The notes under the pieces are model-generated. The model searched no databases, was not told the DNA's origin, and was given only the letters and a program-made list of their open reading frames with translations. The translations under genes and the position numbers were made by a program. Of a stretch of 37,645 nt of DNA, positions 1 through 8,700 are shown one piece after another (within the stretch, counting starts at the first letter, position 1; each line of letters starts with the position of its first letter). Origin of the DNA: Candidatus Bathycorpusculum termitum. Lineage in GTDB: Archaea > Thermoproteota > Bathyarchaeia > Bathyarchaeales > Bathycorpusculaceae. The stretch spans positions 1 to 37,645 of the forward strand of contig JAIRTW010000103.1 of NCBI GenBank assembly GCA_031254875.1, given 5' to 3'.

Positions 1-690
1 TACATTGGCATGTGTGTTTCAAGGTGTCGGTCTAAATAAGTCCTGTTTCCCATGTTTTTCACAATTATTGACCTTGCTACAGCGTGGAAATAGGACAATG
101 TCTATTCATTTTGCTATATATAGTAGACTTTGTGATAAAATTATTTTATGGATTTCCGTCTTTAACACTTTGGGATTTAGGCACGTTAAGCAACAAATCT
201 GCCCAATATTGTGAACCAGAAACTTGAACGCTCCCTGTACACCTTTGCGTGGATTCAACTTTTTACAAAATTCTCTTTGTTTAAGCACAGAATTAGCCAG
301 ATCCGAAATCGAATGCTCAGCGAGTTTTGCACTGGGTTTGGTTTTTTGGATCATATTGGCACCGGCTTGTCTGTGTATTGGGCAAAAAAGTATATGAGGA
401 TATCGAGTTAGCTTTGTGTGATTTGATGTGGGTAGGAAAATTGAGTTGGGTAATGCAGTTTTTTCTTTGTCTACGGTTGAGATGGAGAGGGTTTTGGAGC
501 GTGTGGTTACACCGGTTAGCGTTTCCCATACCTTGCTGTTACGCAAGGGCTTAATGTTTTGGCGATTTCTTTCAAGAATTCGCTCGTAGTCGTGGATAAC
601 ATGGTTGGTTTTTGTTGTTGCCAGGTCCTTAATAGTTTTTGAAACTTTTAAAACCGAACAGTAGGAAAAGCATTACACGGAACAGTAAAG
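1..690. other. No supported gene; decayed sequence
   Basis: No reading frame here has a recognisable domain, a ribosome binding site or a codon pattern like the genes further in. The longest open stretch (106-546, minus) translates to an odd composition and I do not accept it as a gene. Part of it (about 128-214) is alignable with 8868-8955, so this stretch probably holds the remains of a repeated element or gene. Confidence 0.5.
128..214 (-). repeat. Degenerate repeat, copy A
   Basis: This stretch aligns by eye with 8868-8955 in the same orientation, with a one-base gap. The best-kept parts are CTTTGTGATAAAA against CTTTGCGATAAAA, and CAACAAATCTGCCC with ATATTGTGAA against TAACAGATTTGCCA with ATATTGTGAA. 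On the minus strand both copies give a similar peptide in one frame (HNIGQIC here, HNMWQIC in copy B). That points to a shared, once-coding ancestor. Its identity is unknown. Confidence 0.45.
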
Positions 691-763
691 AGCTGGGGAT
701 GGGAATTGAACCCATATAGAGCAGCTCTGCAGGCTACCGCCTGAACCATTCGGCCACCCCAGC
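691..763 (-). tRNA. tRNA-Cys (GCA)
   Basis: The minus strand folds as a cloverleaf. The acceptor stem is GCTGGGG with CCCCAGC. The anticodon stem GTAGC/GCTGC holds the loop CTGCAGA with anticodon GCA. The T arm is ATGGG-TTCAATT-CCCAT. The discriminator base is U, the usual identity element of tRNA-Cys. No CCA is encoded and no intron is visible. Confidence 0.95.
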
Positions 764-788
764 ATTATGAAGTCTAGGCAACGTCCCA

Positions 789-798
789 CATAAAAATA
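789..798 (-). promoter_or_regulatory. Probable TATA box of tRNA-Cys
   Basis: On the minus strand, TATTTTTATG is centred about 30 nt upstream of the 5' end of tRNA-Cys, the spacing expected for an archaeal TATA element. The call rests on position and composition only. Confidence 0.45.
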
Positions 799-1078
799 TT
801 ATTGGTTGAACACCTGTTTTATTATGGCAGGTCAGTGCTTGGCACTTTTTAGCCAGATGGCGAACATAGGGGAATCATAAACCGTCTTTTTGAGTGTTTG
901 TTTTGGTCAGAAAGTCAAGGGGTTCGGCTCTTTTCTCAAAAGCGGCTGTATGCAGGCGCTTGTCACAATATTTTTATGAAGTGATAACGATATGGATGGT
1001 AATTACCTGAAACGTGCGGACAGATTTGTTTTGTCATAATCGTTTGAGGTCTTTAAATTAGAGAGGAAGGGAGAGGGA
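799..1078. other. Intergenic region, no gene seen
   Basis: No supported frame occurs between the tRNA-Cys promoter and the membrane protein at 1079. Just before 1079 there is a purine-rich GAGAGGAAGGGAGAGGG run that serves as the ribosome binding site. The upstream CTTTAAATTAG could be its TATA element. Confidence 0.4.
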
Positions 1079-1540
1079 ATGATTTCAGAGATAACAGTCT
1101 TAGTGTTGCTTTATTATGGTATAGGCTTAGGTGCCGCCGCAGTCTTGACGCTTGTGAATTATGTGGCTTTTGCCAAAAGAAGCGGCTTTATAGAAGAAAA
1201 TAAGCTGTGGAGCAGAATCGACAAAAAACACGGTATAAAAACCCGCACAATCGTAAGTTTCACTTGTATGGCAACGCTTTTAACAGTCTCACTTTTGCTC
1301 ACAACCGTCAACACAAATTTTGCCGTGGTGCTTGGGACAATAGTGGGTTTTCTGCTGTTCAATGTAATGCTTGACTCCAACACTTTGAGAAGCAATACCG
1401 CATGCAAATGTGATGTATGTGAACATGAAGCTCAGATAAGTGTCCACTGCTCTAAATGTGAACACAACAAAAAAACAGGTATGAACCCGCTCAAAGACAT
1501 AGCTTTCGCGTTGAAAGCCATAAAAAATGAACTAAGATAA
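1079..1540 (+). CDS. Small membrane protein with Cys-rich tail
   Basis: This 153-residue protein is not one I recognise. It has a hydrophobic segment at about residues 5-30 and a hydrophobic pair at about 58-100. A soluble C-terminal tail carries CKCDVCEH and, 13 residues on, CSKCEH, which is enough cysteine and histidine for a zinc or iron-sulfur site. The ATG is set by the strong GGAAGGGAGAGGG purine run just upstream. It converges on purE with a 3-nt gap and shares no operon with it. A membrane-bound redox or metal-sensing role is possible but unproven. Confidence 0.7.
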   Translation: MISEITVLVLLYYGIGLGAAAVLTLVNYVAFAKRSGFIEENKLWSRIDKKHGIKTRTIVSFTCMATLLTVSLLLTTVNTNFAVVLGTIVGFLLFNVMLDSNTLRSNTACKCDVCEHEAQISVHCSKCEHNKKTGMNPLKDIAFALKAIKNELR

Positions 1541-1543
1541 GGG

Positions 1544-2023
1544 CTATTTTAGTTTCTTGACGGACTCGTTAGCCCGCTCAAGTTCCTGTTTTTTGTTGTC
1601 TTGATAAGCCTTAACATTATCAAGTAGGGCTGTATCGTTGAGTGCAAGAATCTTTGCCACTGCAATTGCGGCTCCTTCTGGTTCGATGGTGACAACTGAG
1701 CCGATGCCGCTGGGCACTCGAAGCGAAGAGTAGATGTCTGTGCCGCCGTATTTTTCGCTGTAGGGCGGAACGGCTATAACGGGGCTAGCGGTGTTACCAT
1801 CGATAAAGGCACTAAGGGCGTTGGAGCGTCCTGCAACGGTTACGTAAACAACTTTTTGATTTTCAAATTCTTTGAGAATGTCCAGTACCACTAGGGGGGT
1901 TTTATGTGCAGATGCTACACGAAATTCAAAGGTTACACCTAAAAGTTTGAGGTATTTGGCGATTTCGCGAGAAAACTCGAGATCCCTCTCAGAACCCATT
2001 ATTATAATTGCCATACTGTCCAT
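1544..2023 (-). CDS. purE: PurE, AIR carboxylase (class II type)
   Basis: Phosphoribosylaminoimidazole carboxylase makes CAIR in de novo purine synthesis. The 159 residues are full length for a single PurE domain. The phosphate-binding GSERD (10-14) and the SAHKTP loop (38-43) are present. The middle and C-terminal motifs (VAGRSNAL, SGN-like DGNTA, YSSLRVPSGIG, EGAA) match the AIR carboxylase domain of animal PAICS (class II, using CO2 directly). They do not match the AGAAAHLPG pattern of bacterial class I, which needs PurK. No purK is seen in the window. An in-frame ATG three codons in is an alternative start. With the two PurP genes near 10-12 kb, it supports an active archaeal purine pathway. 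Confidence 0.92.
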   Translation of the reverse strand: MDSMAIIIMGSERDLEFSREIAKYLKLLGVTFEFRVASAHKTPLVVLDILKEFENQKVVYVTVAGRSNALSAFIDGNTASPVIAVPPYSEKYGGTDIYSSLRVPSGIGSVVTIEPEGAAIAVAKILALNDTALLDNVKAYQDNKKQELERANESVKKLK

Positions 2024-2217
2024 ACATATCCCAATGGCAGATAACTGCCGACCTGCTAATTAATGTTTAAATTTAAAGCCATTTTTAGCTTATCGCTTTT
2101 GTTATCTAATGTCTGCAAATCAGGTTTAGTAAACTGTTGATAGTTTTCTGTTGTTGCAACAATACAGCCACATTGGCTTATCATCGTGCTTTTAAAAACT
2201 ATGGTGAGGACAAGGGT

Positions 2218-2748
2218 ATGGCTCAGGAAAGTTTGAAATCGACTAAAGCAGAAGAGCGGCTCAGACAACTCATCGGCGAGTGGATTATAGGGGTTGCCAT
2301 GAAAACCAGGGAGGGCAAAGTTGCGGCTGGATGCGGCGAAATGATTGCAGAGAGAACCGAGTCGGGTATAAACTGTGAAATCGATAGCCACATCGAAGGG
2401 TACGAAGATTACTACCAAAATGATCTCTGGACTTTTGACCCCGCAGATGAGGCAGTTCATTTGTTTAGGTTAAGTTCAGATGGGCAACCCCAGGATCATA
2501 CAGGAAAATGGCTCGATGACTCGACCATTGAGCTGTATTGGCGGGGCACTTTTGAAGATCAAGAACAAGAGGAGCACATCACCATCAAATGGGTAACTAA
2601 AGACCAGTTTGAAATCAAAGAAAAAAACTACTCCAAAGGTAAACTATTACTGACGACCGATTATGTGTTTAAACGTAAGGCGCTATCTGAGCAAACCCAG
2701 CAGAATCCCAGTCAGTTTATCGACGGCCGTTTGCACTTCGGGGCTTAA
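2218..2748 (+). CDS. Lipocalin-like (DUF1579-like) protein
   Basis: This 176-residue protein is predicted soluble. It opens with a short helix (KAEERLRQLIGEW) followed by alternating short strands, as in the heme-free lipocalin-like proteins that begin with L..L.GEW. I make this family link from pattern only. The start at 2218 is preferred over an open upstream extension because GGTGAGG sits just before it. The last 66 nt overlap the convergent end of the hydrogenase protease gene. The final 20 or so residues (QTQQNPSQFIDG and on) look like an unstructured tail produced by reading into the neighbour. Function unknown. Confidence 0.65.
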   Translation: MAQESLKSTKAEERLRQLIGEWIIGVAMKTREGKVAAGCGEMIAERTESGINCEIDSHIEGYEDYYQNDLWTFDPADEAVHLFRLSSDGQPQDHTGKWLDDSTIELYWRGTFEDQEQEEHITIKWVTKDQFEIKEKNYSKGKLLLTTDYVFKRKALSEQTQQNPSQFIDGRLHFGA

Positions 2749-3180
2749 GCTCCCTCCGAACTCCATGTTTTTGGGTTCAATGAGTAATAACGCAACTTTT
2801 GCACCGGTCATCTTTAGGACGTATTCGCAAAAAATCCTCAACGGCAGAACATGAGACGAAAATGCAGAAAACCACGCAATAGCAGAGGAGTCAACCAATC
2901 TGGCTTCTCCAGGCTGGGCACCTAAAACAGCGGTATCTACAAGCAATACGTGGGTGGGATGGAAAATTTCGATATCAAGAAGGAAGCTTTCAGGAACCGT
3001 TTCACACTCTAGCACACAAACGTTGCTGGAGACTTTACCCTGCAAACTCTCAGCGATCTTTAAGCCGGCATAGTCGTCTCCGCGGATGGGATTGCCTATG
3101 CCTGCAACGACCACGTGACCTACAGCAAAAAGCCAGTCTTTGAGTCCCTGCGCAATGTCATCAACCAATGTATACACCAA
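2683..3180 (-). CDS. Hydrogenase maturation protease (M52, HycI/HyaD family)
   Basis: Family M52 endopeptidases cut the C-terminal tail from the [NiFe]-hydrogenase large subunit after nickel insertion. The signature GIGNPIRGDDYAG lies at residues 27-39. The expected nickel-binding acids and histidine are the Asp pair at 35-36, Asp82 (VDTAVLG) and His110 (SSHVLPL). The 165 residues are normal for the family. It lies at the downstream end of a minus-strand block with hdrC, hdrB and a wrecked hydrogenase. Its natural target may therefore have been the lost enzyme, and it could now serve the intact HoxH-like subunit at 24342-25772, whose C-terminal extension still needs removal. That reassignment is inference. 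Confidence 0.88.
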   Translation of the reverse strand: MVYTLVDDIAQGLKDWLFAVGHVVVAGIGNPIRGDDYAGLKIAESLQGKVSSNVCVLECETVPESFLLDIEIFHPTHVLLVDTAVLGAQPGEARLVDSSAIAWFSAFSSHVLPLRIFCEYVLKMTGAKVALLLIEPKNMEFGGSLSPEVQTAVDKLTGILLGLLR

Positions 3181-3216
3181 GTATGGATGAGGGGTATTGC
3201 TAGAAAAAGTTTGCCG

Positions 3217-3582
3217 CTAAGCCGGCTTCTTTGCCAGCGTCGGCGGCTCTCGATGGCCATCCCAAACATGATGTAAAGCCAAGCCAGGATGCCGCAACAA
3301 CATACGCGGACCTGCATAGCGCATAACAACTTTGACTTTTTGCTTCATGCCAGGGCGGTAGCATTGGATAACGCATTTACCGCAAGTGCTTTTCTTCTCC
3401 TGAAAAGGGCACTTATCAAGCCGCAAAAAAGCATACTCTTTAAACTCCCGACATTCAGAGCACAACTCGCCATGGGTACTGTGGTGTGCTTTGCAGTAGA
3501 GGTCAACCATGTAGGCTATGGTTTGTTTTTCGCGTTTCATGCGTTTATGTGTGGGGTTAGGAGGCCGCGGCTGCATACACAT
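3217..3582 (-). CDS. YgbA_NO family (nitrous-oxide-stimulated promoter) protein
   Basis: This small Cys-rich protein matches the YgbA_NO family (Pfam PF11756). The core runs MKREKQTIAYMVDLYCK, then HGELCSEC, RLDKCPF, CGKCVIQCY and VMRYAGPRMLLRHP. Seven cysteines in CxxC-like spacing could hold an iron-sulfur cluster or zinc. Bacterial members are linked to nitrosative stress, but their biochemistry is poorly known. The family core starts at the ATG at 3540, and the 14 residues upstream (MCMQPRPPNPTHKR) may not be translated. No Shine-Dalgarno motif separates the two starts. It sits between the hydrogenase relic and the hydrogenase protease on the same strand. Confidence 0.8.
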   Translation of the reverse strand: MCMQPRPPNPTHKRMKREKQTIAYMVDLYCKAHHSTHGELCSECREFKEYAFLRLDKCPFQEKKSTCGKCVIQCYRPGMKQKVKVVMRYAGPRMLLRHPGLALHHVWDGHREPPTLAKKPA

Positions 3583-3646
3583 CAAGAGTAGATACCCAGG
3601 TTACTCAGATAAGGATTAACCCTAAAAAGTAAGGGATTCAATAAAG

Positions 3647-3982
3647 CTAAGGGACATGAAACAAAGAAGATAAAGAAAATTGAGAGTTCAAATATTGAGT
3701 TAGCGGCCGAGTTTGCTGACTAGCGTTTATCAGCGTTGAAAACTTCTGACAGGCCATTTGTCCCACTGCGATGTGAGTGACACAACCAAAGCATGGGTCA
3801 TAAGCGCAATGCCATTTTAATCATGTTGAAGGATACTTTGATCAACTTTGCCGTTGTGTATTAGGCCGTGGGCGGCGTCTCGGATACTCATGCAGATGGC
3901 GGGGTATTGTTAGCTAAGACGGTTATTTCGTAACCGCCGCAACTTGCAACCCAATGAACTATTTTAGCTCAGGTTTACTCAT
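3647..3982 (-). pseudogene. Relic of [NiFe]-hydrogenase small plus large subunit
   Basis: The minus strand carries hydrogenase pieces in three frames. The start ATG (3982-3980) overlaps the hdrB stop in ATGAGTAA. MSKPEL is followed, after a one-base loss, by KIVHWVASCGGYEITVL, which resembles a small-subunit N-terminus with a proximal-cluster Cys region. It then joins YPAICMSIRDAAHGL and HNGKVDQSIL, then NMIKMALR, then AYDPCFGCVTHIAVGQMA, the C-terminal nickel-ligand motif DPCxxCxTH of a large subunit. At least three frameshifts and a stop intervene. Most of both subunits is missing, so one internal deletion joined the two genes before further decay. The end at 3647 is the stop of the last frame. 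Confidence 0.8.
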
Positions 3983-4877
3983 GATCTGTTCGCGCCTTGC
4001 ATGCGAATTGCTGAGTTATTTTCCCCGCATTTACTCGGAGTTCACCAAAGGCTAACTCTTGGGGGGTTAATCCCATGGCTAATCCGAGTAGTTGAGGATA
4101 GTGAAGTATGGGAATATTATAGACTTCGTTAAAAGTTTTCTCTACTCTTAACTCATTTGTATCGTACATAATGTGACAAAATGGGCAAACCGTGATTAGG
4201 GCTTGGGCGCCAACTAGTTTTATGTGACTAAGCTTGTCCCGTGCGAGTTGCAGAGCGATTTTGTCGTTTACTCCGACACTGGGTGCACCGCAACATTGGG
4301 TTTCATCGATGTAGTCAAGACAGCTGGCTCCGGTGGCTTCGATGAGAATTTTGAGAGTTTTTGGGTCTTCGGGGTCGTCGAAACCGATAATTTTTTTGGG
4401 GCGCAGAATGTGGCAACCGTTGTGTTCAGCGACTTTAAGGTTTGTGAGTGGATATGTGACTGCGTTTTTGATTTTTTCTACCCCCACGTCCTCTTTGAGG
4501 AACTGGAGCAGATGTTTGGTTTCGACTGTGCCTTTGTATTCTAAGCCGGCCTCTTTGAGATAGCCGTTAATTTCGTCTTTTTGCGCTGGGTCTTCTTTTA
4601 GGGTCTTGTTGACTTTCTTGAGGGTGCCGGCGCATCCGGGACATAAGGTGAGGATGTTTAAGTTCTGTTGTTCTGCCAGCGCCAGATTTTTCGCCGCCAA
4701 AATTAGCATGGTTTCGTGGCTGACAGGGTCGAAGGGCAAACCGCAACAGTTGAATTCAGGTAGCTCCACCAGTTCCACGCACAGCTTTGCAAGGACTTTG
4801 CGGGCGCTGATTTCATAGGAGGAAACGCGGTAGGGAACTGCACAGCCCAAGAAAAACAGCCATTTGCGGCTATACAT
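3975..4877 (-). CDS. hdrB: Heterodisulfide reductase subunit B (HdrB)
   Basis: HdrB carries the catalytic non-cubane iron-sulfur clusters of the heterodisulfide reductase complex. Two complete CCG domains are visible: Cys12, Cys44-Cys45 and Cys79/Cys82 (CPGC), then Cys155, Cys195-Cys196 and Cys231/Cys234 (CPFC). At 300 residues it is full length. It overlaps hdrC by 8 nt, so the two are translationally coupled. Its stop codon overlaps the ATG of the hydrogenase relic, so the ancestral order was hdrC-hdrB-hydrogenase. No hdrA is in the window. In a non-methanogen the substrate need not be CoM-S-S-CoB, and electron transfer to another disulfide or a membrane partner is possible. Confidence 0.92.
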   Translation of the reverse strand: MYSRKWLFFLGCAVPYRVSSYEISARKVLAKLCVELVELPEFNCCGLPFDPVSHETMLILAAKNLALAEQQNLNILTLCPGCAGTLKKVNKTLKEDPAQKDEINGYLKEAGLEYKGTVETKHLLQFLKEDVGVEKIKNAVTYPLTNLKVAEHNGCHILRPKKIIGFDDPEDPKTLKILIEATGASCLDYIDETQCCGAPSVGVNDKIALQLARDKLSHIKLVGAQALITVCPFCHIMYDTNELRVEKTFNEVYNIPILHYPQLLGLAMGLTPQELAFGELRVNAGKITQQFACKARTDHE

Positions 4878-5436
4878 TTGGGGTTTCTCCTTGGGGTTTC
4901 TGCTGTTGCTGGATACGTTTAAAAAACTTTACGTCTTTGAGTATTTTTTTTACAGCGTCAGTGTTGCCTTTGGGCAGAGGCGGCAGACCTTGGCTTTCCC
5001 GCTTCTTAAGCCTCAACTCGGGAATTTTGTATGCGTAACCGGTCTCAACAAGGCTCTGGGCTTGGTCACGAAACACCTGCGGAACACAGCCCTTCTCGAC
5101 AGCGAGATTACAAAACACACGGATAACGTTAGCGACTTCCACATCCTGCGGACAGCGATCAGTACATGTAAAACAGGCAGCACATAACCAAAGCGTATCA
5201 CTGTTTAATACCCGATCTTTTAGCCCAAGCTGCGCCATGTGGATAAGCGTACGAGGACGATAGCTATCACTAAATCGGGCAACGGGACAATCAGAGGTGC
5301 AGGTACCGCATTGAAAGCACTGGAGAAAATTTTCTGCACCATGAATTTTTTGGAGCTCATACTTGAATGTTGGGTCTATTTCAGAAGCTTTAATGGGCCG
5401 CTCTTTGCCCTGATTGGACATTGATGACTCAGTCAT
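4870..5436 (-). CDS. hdrC: Heterodisulfide reductase subunit C (HdrC)
   Basis: This iron-sulfur subunit passes electrons to HdrB. It has two classical [4Fe-4S] motifs: Cys40, 43, 46, 50 (CFQCGTCTSDCP) and Cys85, 88, 91, 95 (CAACFTCTDRCP). The 188 residues and the basic, Gln-rich tail (KRIQQQQKP) are in the normal range for soluble HdrC. It is the first gene of the minus-strand redox block. The upstream region has an AGCAC-ACA-GTGCT inverted repeat and an AT-rich element about 40 nt before the ATG. A second in-frame ATG (MSNQGKE) five codons in is possible. Confidence 0.92.
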   Translation of the reverse strand: MTESSMSNQGKERPIKASEIDPTFKYELQKIHGAENFLQCFQCGTCTSDCPVARFSDSYRPRTLIHMAQLGLKDRVLNSDTLWLCAACFTCTDRCPQDVEVANVIRVFCNLAVEKGCVPQVFRDQAQSLVETGYAYKIPELRLKKRESQGLPPLPKGNTDAVKKILKDVKFFKRIQQQQKPQGETPNV

Positions 5437-5455
5437 AACGATGATGTCTACCTAA

Positions 5456-5473
5456 CTTATAGCACACAGTGCT
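5456..5473 (-). promoter_or_regulatory. Palindrome and TATA-like element upstream of hdrC
   Basis: The plus strand reads CTTATAGCACACAGTGCT. It holds the inverted repeat AGCAC/GTGCT (5461-5473) next to TTATAG, about 20 nt before the hdrC start. The core TTATAGCAC recurs at 26512-26520, just upstream of the other hydrogenase operon. It could be an operator or a short-leader TATA element. Neither role is shown. Confidence 0.3.
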
Positions 5474-5728
5474 AAATTTTTAATGCCGTTGCCGGATAGA
5501 TAAAGATTAAGCAAAGACAAAACAGATCCTCCCATGAGAATGCATTATACAAAAACTAAACAACCAATAACACCAAAACCACTTATTATTATGGAAGAAA
5601 CCCAAACACGCTATGTTTAGGCGCTCTTTTTCTTTCACAGTAATTTTGTTTTTTCATATCCCAGCACTTCTACGAAAGGCCGAAAGCTATTCAGGCGTTT
5701 ATTTCCTTAACAATGCACAGTTTTTGCA

Positions 5729-8700
5729 TTAGTCGCATAAGCATTTGTAGTCACAATAGTCACATTCCCATGTGCCTTTTTTGGGGTCAAATTCAGCTGA
5801 ATTAATTTTCTTAGACATCTCTTGTATTTCGGTTTGTACAGCCTCAATCGCTTGTTTTTCGGGGACAAAAAATACCTTCTCATTAGACCGCAAAAACCAG
5901 TCGCCAACTTTCAGCTCACTTGCACTGCCATACATATCCCTAACTGCAAGGGCATAAACCAGTAGTTGCATGTCTTTTTTGAGTTCATTTAATGAGGGTG
6001 CTTTCTTACTTGTTTTATAGTCTATAACAGTAAAACCTGCACCATCTTTATCAATACGATCAATTCGCCCTCTAATGCGCACATCACCTACAGCAGTCTC
6101 AAACCAGCGCTCGATATCCAAAATTTCAGTTTTATTTTTACTTTGTTCGTCAAGAAAAACCTTCAAAATTTCTTTCGCTTCAGCAAAATCTCTCTTCTCA
6201 TCAATAGCAGTCTTGTAACCCTTAGGATCCCAAAACTTGGCCAGTAGTTTACCTGCAATAGTCTCATCGATGGGCTGTCTTTCCTTTTGCATTCTTGTCA
6301 ACCGCTCCGCAATATTGTGAAGTGTTGAACCGAAATCAAAGTAGTACTTAGGTTTTTCAGGAATTTTCATTACATGACGGAATTGGTACAGTCTAGGACA
6401 TTTTTTGTAACCAATGAATTGAGATACGCTAAAAACGTGGTTCGATGGTACAGTTATCGGTTTCTCGTTGATATGTTCGAGTGCAGAGTAGTCGGGTTCA
6501 TTAATTTTATTGATTATTTCAGTCTGTATGTCTATGTTTTTATCAGTTGATTTAGCGAAGAGAAGCACATTTTCTATGGCTTCATTAAATCGGCCGATTG
6601 ACAAGTTTGCCATTATTTGTTGCAATAATTTTGTTTTGGTTTGATTCTCGGTGGTTGTTAATTCAATTGACACTTCTTGAGAGTCTGTCTGTTGGAAGAG
6701 TATATCTTCATTTTGTTGATAGGTGATTTCTTGGAGGAATCTTGAGGGTTTAGAGTCTGTTTTATTTTCGCCAAAGCGTCTGGCATAAGTTATAATTAGT
6801 TTTTCTTTGGCTCGGCTTATGGCTACATAGAATAGCCTGCGTTCTTCTTGGATATGCAACTCGTTATCATCATACTCAGAGGGGATTCCCTTTAGGAGTT
6901 CGTATGGTATTGCAAATTTGTCTCTTTGATAGGTTGTTGGAACTCTGCGTTCATTGACGTCGGGGATAATGACAACGGGGTATTGCATGCCTTTTACGCC
7001 ATGAATTGTTGATATTACTACCGCCTGCACGCTATCGTCTTTTTCTTCAATTTCAAAATTTGATGCCACAGATAGGTAATCTGTGAAATTTTCTAGGTCG
7101 TTATCGGGGTATATTCTGTTAAACTCCTCAACAAATCCGTAGAATTGGTTTAGCAACTGCATATTACGGTTGTTTTTGAGTGCCAACTCATATTTGTAGA
7201 ACTCCCGCTCAAAAAGAACAGCATGTACAAGATCGAGGGTGCGCAGTCTTTTTTTAGTGCTCATTATGTCTGCTAGGGTTTGTTTGACTAATGAGAACTT
7301 GAGCTTGTCCACACCTATCTTGTTTAAGTGGTCAAAGGTCTCATATAGGGAGAGCCCGTTTTGGTCGGCATATGCATTGAATTTGCATATATCAACCTGT
7401 TTTATATCGTAGTTACGCCTGTTTAGGATTCTAACGATTTCAACGTTATTTTCTAAGGGGTTATTAATTACCTTTAGGAAAGCTGTGATATCTTTTATTA
7501 TTGGTTCTTGGAAGAAGCCTGTTGCTCCAATGAAGTTAAAGGGTAAACCTTGCTTTCTAAAGGCTTTAATTATCGGTTCAGCGGTTGATCTTCGCCTACA
7601 GAGTATTGCTATATCTTGGGGTGGATACTTTTTCAAGAGGTCTTTTGCCACTTCAAGAATATAGTTTGCTTGTGAGGTGTCGTTTGGGAGTTCAACAACG
7701 GCTATTTTATCGCCTTCAGGGTTGTTGGTAAATAGCTTTTTTATTGTTCTTTCGGGGCTGTTTTCTATTAAAGCGTTGGCTACTGCTACAATTTTTTTGG
7801 TGCTGCGATAGTTGTGCTCTATTGCTTTTTCGATAAAGTTAGGGAACATTTTTTTGAATTCAGCTATATTTGTGAGGTGTGCACCTCGGAACCTGTAGAT
7901 ACTTTGGTCGTCGTCTCCAACAACCGTAATGTGGCCATGTTGTTTTGCAATCAAATTGATTATCTGCAGTTGTATGTAATTGGTGTCTTGGAATTCATCA
8001 ACGATTACAAATTTAAATTTCTCTTGATAGCTACGCAGAATTAATGGCTTATTCTTTAGCAGGTTGTATACTATACAGAGCAAATCTCCGAAGTCTAGCA
8101 TATTATTTTGGAGTTTGTAGGCTTCATAGGCCCGGTAAATTTTTAAAATGTCTTTTAAGTTGTTTATGTCCTCTTGAGCTTCTTCATCCAAGGGGACCTT
8201 TTCATGTTTTTCTATGTATAGTTGTAAATCCTCAGGAGTTACAAATTCGTCCTTGCATCGGGATATGAATTTTTTCATTTCTTCAGCTAGCGTGTAGGGC
8301 TCATGGTTGAATTCCAGGTGGTTGATCCCAAAACTGTTAATGTTTTTTACTAAATAAACTAGTTGCGCGGTATCGGTGATGACTCTAAAGTTGGCGTTTA
8401 GTTTAGTGCTGAGTATATTGTCTTGTATGACTTGGTTGCAGAAAGAATGAAAAGTGGATATATTTAGATCCTCTGATTTATTCAGTATTCCAGTTACTCT
8501 TACCTTTAGTTCTTCTGCGGCTTTTTGGTTGAAGGCTAAGGCCAGTATGTTCTCTGGCTTCACGCCTTTTTCAATCAAATGGGCAATTTTACTTGCCACG
8601 GTTAAGGTTTTTCCTGAACCCGCACCCGCTATTATCAGAAGAGGTCGATCAATCTCGTTTACCGCTTCGATTTGTTGAGGATTTAAACTGCTAAAAATAT

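Noticed and set aside
106-546. Open frame of 146 codons on the minus strand
   Set aside because: No domain, no ribosome binding site, and odd composition. Part of it is explained by a degenerate repeat shared with 8868-8955.
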